NCBI GenBank assembly: GCA_019310865.1
Contig: JAFDDL010000076.1
Coordinates: 1-10,979, forward strand
DNA length: 10,979 bases
Source of the DNA: Deltaproteobacteria bacterium
Lineage (GTDB): Bacteria > Desulfobacterota > Desulfobacteria > Desulfobacterales > JAFDDL01
Reading direction: 5' to 3'
How positions within the stretch are numbered: the first letter of the stretch is position 1; the number at the start of each line of letters is the position of its first letter. Shown piece after piece: positions 8,247 through 10,979 of the stretch. The notes beneath the pieces were generated by a model that saw only the letters and a list, made by a program, of their open reading frames with translations, was not told where the DNA came from and ran no database searches. The translations under genes and the position numbers were made by a program.

Positions 8247-8264
8247 AATATGATATAACATATT
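8247..8264. repeat. Short AT-rich inverted repeat
   Basis: AATATG (8247-8252) and CATATT (8259-8264) form a perfect 6-bp inverted repeat with a 6-nt spacer, directly after the pyrF stop codon. It is weak as RNA structure and no function is assigned. Confidence 0.3.
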
Positions 8265-8274
8265 AAAATCAACC

Positions 8275-8997
8275 CTAATTTTTCAATGCCTCTTCTATCT
8301 CTTCCGCAATGCGCTGAGCAGCCGCTGCGGAATCCGCCGCATCCCGAATCGGTCTACCGATTACCAGATAATCCGAGCCCATCTCCACTGCCTGTGCCGG
8401 GGTGCAAATTCGCTTCTGGTCATCTTGCTTGATTACCTGCCATGCCGGCCGAATGCCCGGCGTCACACATAGAAATGCATCCCCACATGCGGTTTTTATT
8501 CGATCAACTTCTTGTCCGGAGCAAACCACACCGGCCATGCCGGCCGACTTGGCCATGAGGGCCCGCTTCACAACCAGCGTTGTGCTGCTGCAATGCGTTT
8601 CCGAGTAGCCGGCGGATACAAGATCCGCTTCGGATACGCTGGTGAGAATCGTCACGCCCAGCAAGGCAACCTTTTGACCACTGCCATCTGCTGCCGCCTT
8701 GAGCATTGCTGATGATTCTGCGCAATGTACGGTGGCAAGATCAACTCCCAAATCAGCGATGGACGCCGCCGCTCGTTTGACGGTAACCGGAATGTCATGG
8801 AGTTTCAGGTCCAGAAAAATCCCGGTATCGCATTGCGATTTAATATAGTGAATGATATCGGGCCCGGATCGAATGAATAATTCCAACCCGACCTTGAACA
8901 TCCCCACATAATCCGCCAGTTCCGAAATCAGTGGTTTGGCATCATCCAATGACGCCACGTCCAATGGAAAAATGATATAGTCCCTGCCTCGTTTCAT
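8275..8997 (-). CDS. pyrF: Orotidine 5'-phosphate decarboxylase
   Basis: Decarboxylates OMP to UMP, the last step of de novo pyrimidine synthesis, in the cytoplasm. It has 240 residues, typical of the bacterial TIM-barrel class. PLDVAS with D13 lies near the N-terminus, FKVGLELF carries K35, and the catalytic DLKLHD gives D63, K65 and D68. VTPGIRP (about 178-184) and GRPIRDA (214-220), the phosphate-binding segment, are also present, so the active site is complete. The ATG at 8997 has a near-ideal AGGAGG 6 nt upstream. An upstream in-frame GTG at 9015 lies across that ribosome binding site and is rejected. It lies downstream of rfbB on the same strand, separated by 138 nt that hold a nested palindrome. 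Confidence 0.96.
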   Translation of the reverse strand: MKRGRDYIIFPLDVASLDDAKPLISELADYVGMFKVGLELFIRSGPDIIHYIKSQCDTGIFLDLKLHDIPVTVKRAAASIADLGVDLATVHCAESSAMLKAAADGSGQKVALLGVTILTSVSEADLVSAGYSETHCSSTTLVVKRALMAKSAGMAGVVCSGQEVDRIKTACGDAFLCVTPGIRPAWQVIKQDDQKRICTPAQAVEMGSDYLVIGRPIRDAADSAAAAQRIAEEIEEALKN

Positions 8998-9001
8998 GTG
9001 A

Positions 9002-9011
9002 CCCCTCCTCC
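9002..9011 (-). promoter_or_regulatory. Strong ribosome binding site of pyrF
   Basis: On the minus strand GGAGGAGGGG lies just before the ATG, with core AGGAGG 6 nt away. It decides the start at 8997 and predicts efficient translation. Confidence 0.8.
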
Positions 9012-9027
9012 ACACCGAGAACCGCTC

Positions 9028-9117
9028 CCTGTGGGCGCCGGCTCCTGCGTTCTCAAGGGCTTGCAGTAGCGTTTACTACGGCTGCGCCCTTGACGCCTTG
9101 GGTCTGAAACCCACAGG
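9028..9117. repeat. Nested 90-bp palindromic element between rfbB and pyrF
   Basis: The outer arms CCTGTGGG (9028-9035) and CCCACAGG (9110-9117) are perfect inverted repeats. Inside them, TCAAGGGC (9053-9060) pairs with GCCCTTGA (9086-9093). Within that, GCA plus GTAG pairs with CTAC plus TGC around the apex, with small bulges. The whole unit folds back on itself, as REP/BIME elements or small non-autonomous mobile elements do. No T-run follows on either strand, so it is not a standard intrinsic terminator, but as RNA it would lie in the rfbB 3' / pyrF 5' region. Confidence 0.55.
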
Positions 9118-9135
9118 CTTTTGCACCGATCGGCT

Positions 9136-10188
9136 TCATTGATTGTAATGTCTTTTTATCCACTGTCGATACGCGCCGCTTTTAACCCCGGCTATCCAAT
9201 CGGAATTGTCCAGGTACCACTGGATGGTTTTGGCAATACCCGTCTCAAAGGTTTCAAGCGGCGACCATTTCAATTCGCGCTGAAGCTTTGAAAAATCGAT
9301 GGCATATCTTCTGTCATGCCCCGGCCGATCGGCTACAAAATCGATCAAATCGCTTCGGGAGCCTTTGTGCTTCCCGGGGACAATCCGGTCGAGCATGTCA
9401 CAGATGGTGGTAACAACCTCGATGTTCTTCTTCTCACATCGGCCACCGACATTATATGTCTCGCCCGGCTGTCCCTGTTTCATGATTTGCCAAATGGCCG
9501 AACAATGATCTGTTACATAGAGCCAGTCGCGAATGTTTTTCCCATCGCCGTAGACCGGCAATCGCTTATTTTCCAATGCATTTATAATGATCAGCGGAAT
9601 CAGTTTTTCCGGGAACTGGTAGGGGCCGTAATTATTGGAGCAGTTCGAAATGGTCACCGGCAGATCATACGTTTTGCCGTAGGCCCGAACCAGGTGATCC
9701 GACGCCGCTTTAGACGCCGAATAGGGGCTATTGGGCTTATAAGGGGTGTCTTCGAAAAAATGGCCTGTGGGGCCCAGGGACCCGTAAACCTCATCGGTGC
9801 TGATGTGGTGAAATCGCACCAGACGCTCCTGTCGCCGTCTGGCTGCCTCGAGAAGTGCAAAGGTGCCGAGTATGTTGGTATGGATAAAGGCGTCAGGCGC
9901 ATCGATGGATCGGTCCACATGGGATTCGGCAGCAAAATTGCAAACGTTGTCGATATCATGCTGCTCAAAGATGGTCAACATTCGATCTGCGTCACAGATA
10001 TCCGCCCGAATAAACTGGTAGCGCTCGGGAAAATCCCGCTCGATATCGCTAAGGCTCTGGGGATTGCCTGCGTATGTCAATTTGTCCACATTGATGATGG
10101 TCCCCGCAAAATCGGAATTTTCCATCATATAACGAATAAAATTCGCACCGATAAATCCGCTTCCTCCCGTAACAAGCAATCGCTCCAT
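9136..10188 (-). CDS. rfbB: dTDP-glucose 4,6-dehydratase
   Basis: Converts dTDP-glucose to dTDP-4-keto-6-deoxyglucose, a branch point toward dTDP-rhamnose and other deoxysugars of lipopolysaccharide or exopolysaccharide. It is a 350-residue extended short-chain dehydrogenase/reductase. The NAD-binding GGSGFIG is at 8-14, the family HISTDEVYG at 128-136 supplies T131, D132 and E133, the YxxxK pair is Y156 and K160, and [15 protein letters not shown] follows at about 185-199. These match RmlB rather than UDP-glucose epimerase. The start ATG has only a weak ribosome binding site. The partner genes rfbA, rfbC and rfbD are not in the window, and the next gene downstream is pyrF, so it appears detached from a sugar cluster, at least on this side. 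Confidence 0.94.
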   Translation of the reverse strand: MERLLVTGGSGFIGANFIRYMMENSDFAGTIINVDKLTYAGNPQSLSDIERDFPERYQFIRADICDADRMLTIFEQHDIDNVCNFAAESHVDRSIDAPDAFIHTNILGTFALLEAARRRQERLVRFHHISTDEVYGSLGPTGHFFEDTPYKPNSPYSASKAASDHLVRAYGKTYDLPVTISNCSNNYGPYQFPEKLIPLIIINALENKRLPVYGDGKNIRDWLYVTDHCSAIWQIMKQGQPGETYNVGGRCEKKNIEVVTTICDMLDRIVPGKHKGSRSDLIDFVADRPGHDRRYAIDFSKLQRELKWSPLETFETGIAKTIQWYLDNSDWIAGVKSGAYRQWIKRHYNQ

Positions 10189-10236
10189 GACGTACTCATC
10201 TGTTTTTTTTCTGGCGTTAGAGTCAATTTCAGATGG

Positions 10237-10265
10237 AACATACTTGAATTTCGCAGCTACGTAAA
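10237..10265 (-). promoter_or_regulatory. Possible rfbB promoter
   Basis: On the minus strand TTTACG (10260-10265) and TATGTT (10237-10242) are spaced by 17 nt, each matching four of six consensus bases. This would give a leader of about 40 nt before rfbB. The matches are modest. Confidence 0.25.
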
Positions 10266-10304
10266 GCCCCTTTGTTTTCGTTTTCGTTCACGTGCGCAGG
10301 GGAA

Positions 10305-10359
10305 CCAGGAGAAACCTGGGGTCGGGAGAAACCTGAACCTGGGGTCGAACCTGGGGTCG
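10305..10359. repeat. Short tandem repeats with a small hairpin
   Basis: AACCTGGGGTCG occurs three times, at 10313-10324, 10336-10347 and 10348-10359; the last two are directly adjacent. GGAGAAACCTG occurs twice, at 10308-10318 and 10325-10335. CCAGG (10305-10309) and CCTGG (10315-10319) form a small perfect hairpin. The last repeat copy runs into the left arm of the following palindrome, so the array and the palindrome look like one composite element. Confidence 0.75.
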
Positions 10360-10413
10360 CATCTTAATTGTTAATTATTGCTCTTGAATAATTAATAATT
10401 AAGATGCGACCCC
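10353..10413. repeat. 61-bp near-perfect palindrome, possible REP/MITE-like element
   Basis: The arms are 27 bp each (10353-10379 and 10387-10413) around a 7-nt loop and match at 26 of 27 positions. The single exception (G10370 opposite T10396) is a G-U wobble in plus-strand RNA, so that RNA arm pair is continuous. The outer end is GC-rich (GGGGTCGCATC) and the inner part AT-rich. Known families with such hairpins include REP sequences mobilised by IS200/IS605-like tyrosine transposases, but no transposase gene is in the window. It could also act as a transcription barrier between divergent genes. Confidence 0.85.
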
Positions 10414-10442
10414 TACTCGCCCCCTACTTGCTGAAAAACATG

Positions 10443-10493
10443 TTGCATTATTATTTTGAATGGTTTATATATCTAAACAAAATAATTAAACCA
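10443..10493 (+). promoter_or_regulatory. Candidate promoter and operator of the S24 repressor gene
   Basis: TTGCAT (10443-10448) and TATATA (10466-10471) are 17 nt apart, a plausible though imperfect sigma-70 promoter. TGGTTTA (10461-10467) and TAAACCA (10487-10493) are a perfect 7-bp inverted repeat, and a third half-site TAAAC stands between them at 10474-10478. Half-sites overlapping a -10 box just upstream of a CI-like repressor fit autoregulation. The binding protein is inferred, not shown. Confidence 0.4.
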
Positions 10494-10512
10494 ACGTGTG
10501 CGAGGTCGAACC

Positions 10513-10979
10513 GTGGGACGATTTATATTTGATGATTTTTTAAAACGGGTATATCAGGCCACCGGAATCGGGTCGCAGACGGAGCTGGCTACCGCCTTGG
10601 GTATCAATCGATCTGCTATTACGCAGGCGCGGAGAAAAAATGCCGTCCCTTCAAAATGGCTACTTCAGCTTTACCGTGTCTTCGGTCTGAATCCGGACTG
10701 GTCCGAAACCGGCACCGGCCCGGCGTTTCTAAACCAGCCCACGGATGACACATCCGGCTTTGTGGCCATCCCCAAAGTCAAGGCCAGGTTAAGCGCTGGT
10801 GGTGGTTCTTTTGAAATCGGCTCCGAAATTGAAGGATACTATTCGTTCCAGAGCGCATGGCTCCATGGAAAAGGGTCTTTTAATGAAATGGTGCTCATGG
10901 ATATCTTCGGCTACAGCATGACCCCGGAAATGAAAGATGGGGATACGGTTCTCGTGGACCAGTCACAAAAAGAGATACT
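10513..10979 (+). CDS. Phage CI-like repressor with S24 peptidase domain (partial, cut by window end)
   Basis: The reading frame is open from GTG 10513 to the window edge, giving 155 residues with the C-terminus missing. GAGGT (10502-10506) lies 6 nt before the GTG. Residues 1 to about 66 form a CI-type helix-turn-helix domain (SQTELATALGINRSAITQAR at 21-40). Residues from about 84 are the start of a LexA/S24 serine peptidase fold. FGYSMTPEMKDGD (132-144) places the nucleophile at Ser135, and SAGGG at 94-98 offers an Ala95-Gly96 bond like the self-cleavage site of LexA/CI relatives. The catalytic Lys should lie beyond the edge. Such proteins are prophage or mobile-element repressors, or stand-alone stress regulators; which applies here cannot be told without downstream sequence. 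Confidence 0.85.
   Translation, partial: MGRFIFDDFLKRVYQATGIGSQTELATALGINRSAITQARRKNAVPSKWLLQLYRVFGLNPDWSETGTGPAFLNQPTDDTSGFVAIPKVKARLSAGGGSFEIGSEIEGYYSFQSAWLHGKGSFNEMVLMDIFGYSMTPEMKDGDTVLVDQSQKEI

Larger units (their letters stand above)
10189..10512. other. 324-nt divergent intergenic region
   Basis: No credible gene lies between the rfbB start on the minus strand and the repressor start on the plus strand. From left to right it holds a possible rfbB promoter (10237-10265), a small hairpin with tandem repeats (10305-10359), a 61-bp near-perfect palindrome (10353-10413), a repeated CCCCTACT (10410-10417 and 10421-10428), and an AT-rich promoter/operator-like stretch (10443-10493). Confidence 0.7.

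Noticed and set aside
9316..10374. Plus-strand 352-codon open frame opposite rfbB
   Set aside because: It is antisense to a clear RmlB gene, its product shows no family motif, and it runs into the repeat array. Its length reflects the codon pattern of rfbB.
10305..10413. Repeat array as a CRISPR
   Set aside because: The repeats are 11-12 bp, partly adjacent without regular spacers, and there are no cas genes.

Overview
The window reads as chromosomal DNA of moderate GC from an anaerobic Desulfobacterota-type bacterium (former Deltaproteobacteria, perhaps Desulfobacteraceae). This placement is inference from protein flavour and gene order; no rRNA or species-specific marker is present.

Region 1 (about 100-8138, + strand) is one compact housekeeping operon: phoH, a 7TM-HD phosphodiesterase (pgpH), ybeY, pdxJ, a bifunctional NAD(P)HX repair enzyme (nnr), tsaE and lysC. 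Gaps range from a 101-nt overlap to 48 nt, and no terminator is visible inside. A candidate extended -10 promoter lies at 102-129. The order phoH-pgpH-ybeY resembles the Firmicute arrangement and joins an RNA-linked ATPase, a c-di-AMP hydrolase and an rRNA-maturation RNase. The rest of the operon supplies pyridoxal phosphate, repairs damaged NAD(P)H, makes the t6A tRNA modification and begins the aspartate-family amino acid pathway.

Region 2 (8139-10188) holds two leftward genes, pyrF (pyrimidine synthesis) and rfbB (dTDP-glucose dehydratase, surface sugars). pyrF converges on lysC. The gaps at 8139-8274 and 8998-9135 each contain hairpin-forming sequence unlike the compact operon.

Region 3 (10189-10979) opens with 324 nt of non-coding DNA. 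It carries short tandem repeats fused to a 61-bp almost perfect palindrome, then a promoter-like stretch with repeated half-sites, then the start of a phage-CI-like S24-peptidase repressor cut off by the window edge. This is the most accessory-looking part of the window and could be the edge of a mobile or stress-regulated region to the right.

No complete novel system is visible. The best leads are the palindromic non-coding elements, an internal start in lysC that would give a separate regulatory subunit, the pgpH/ybeY overlap, and the truncated repressor with its operator-like repeats.
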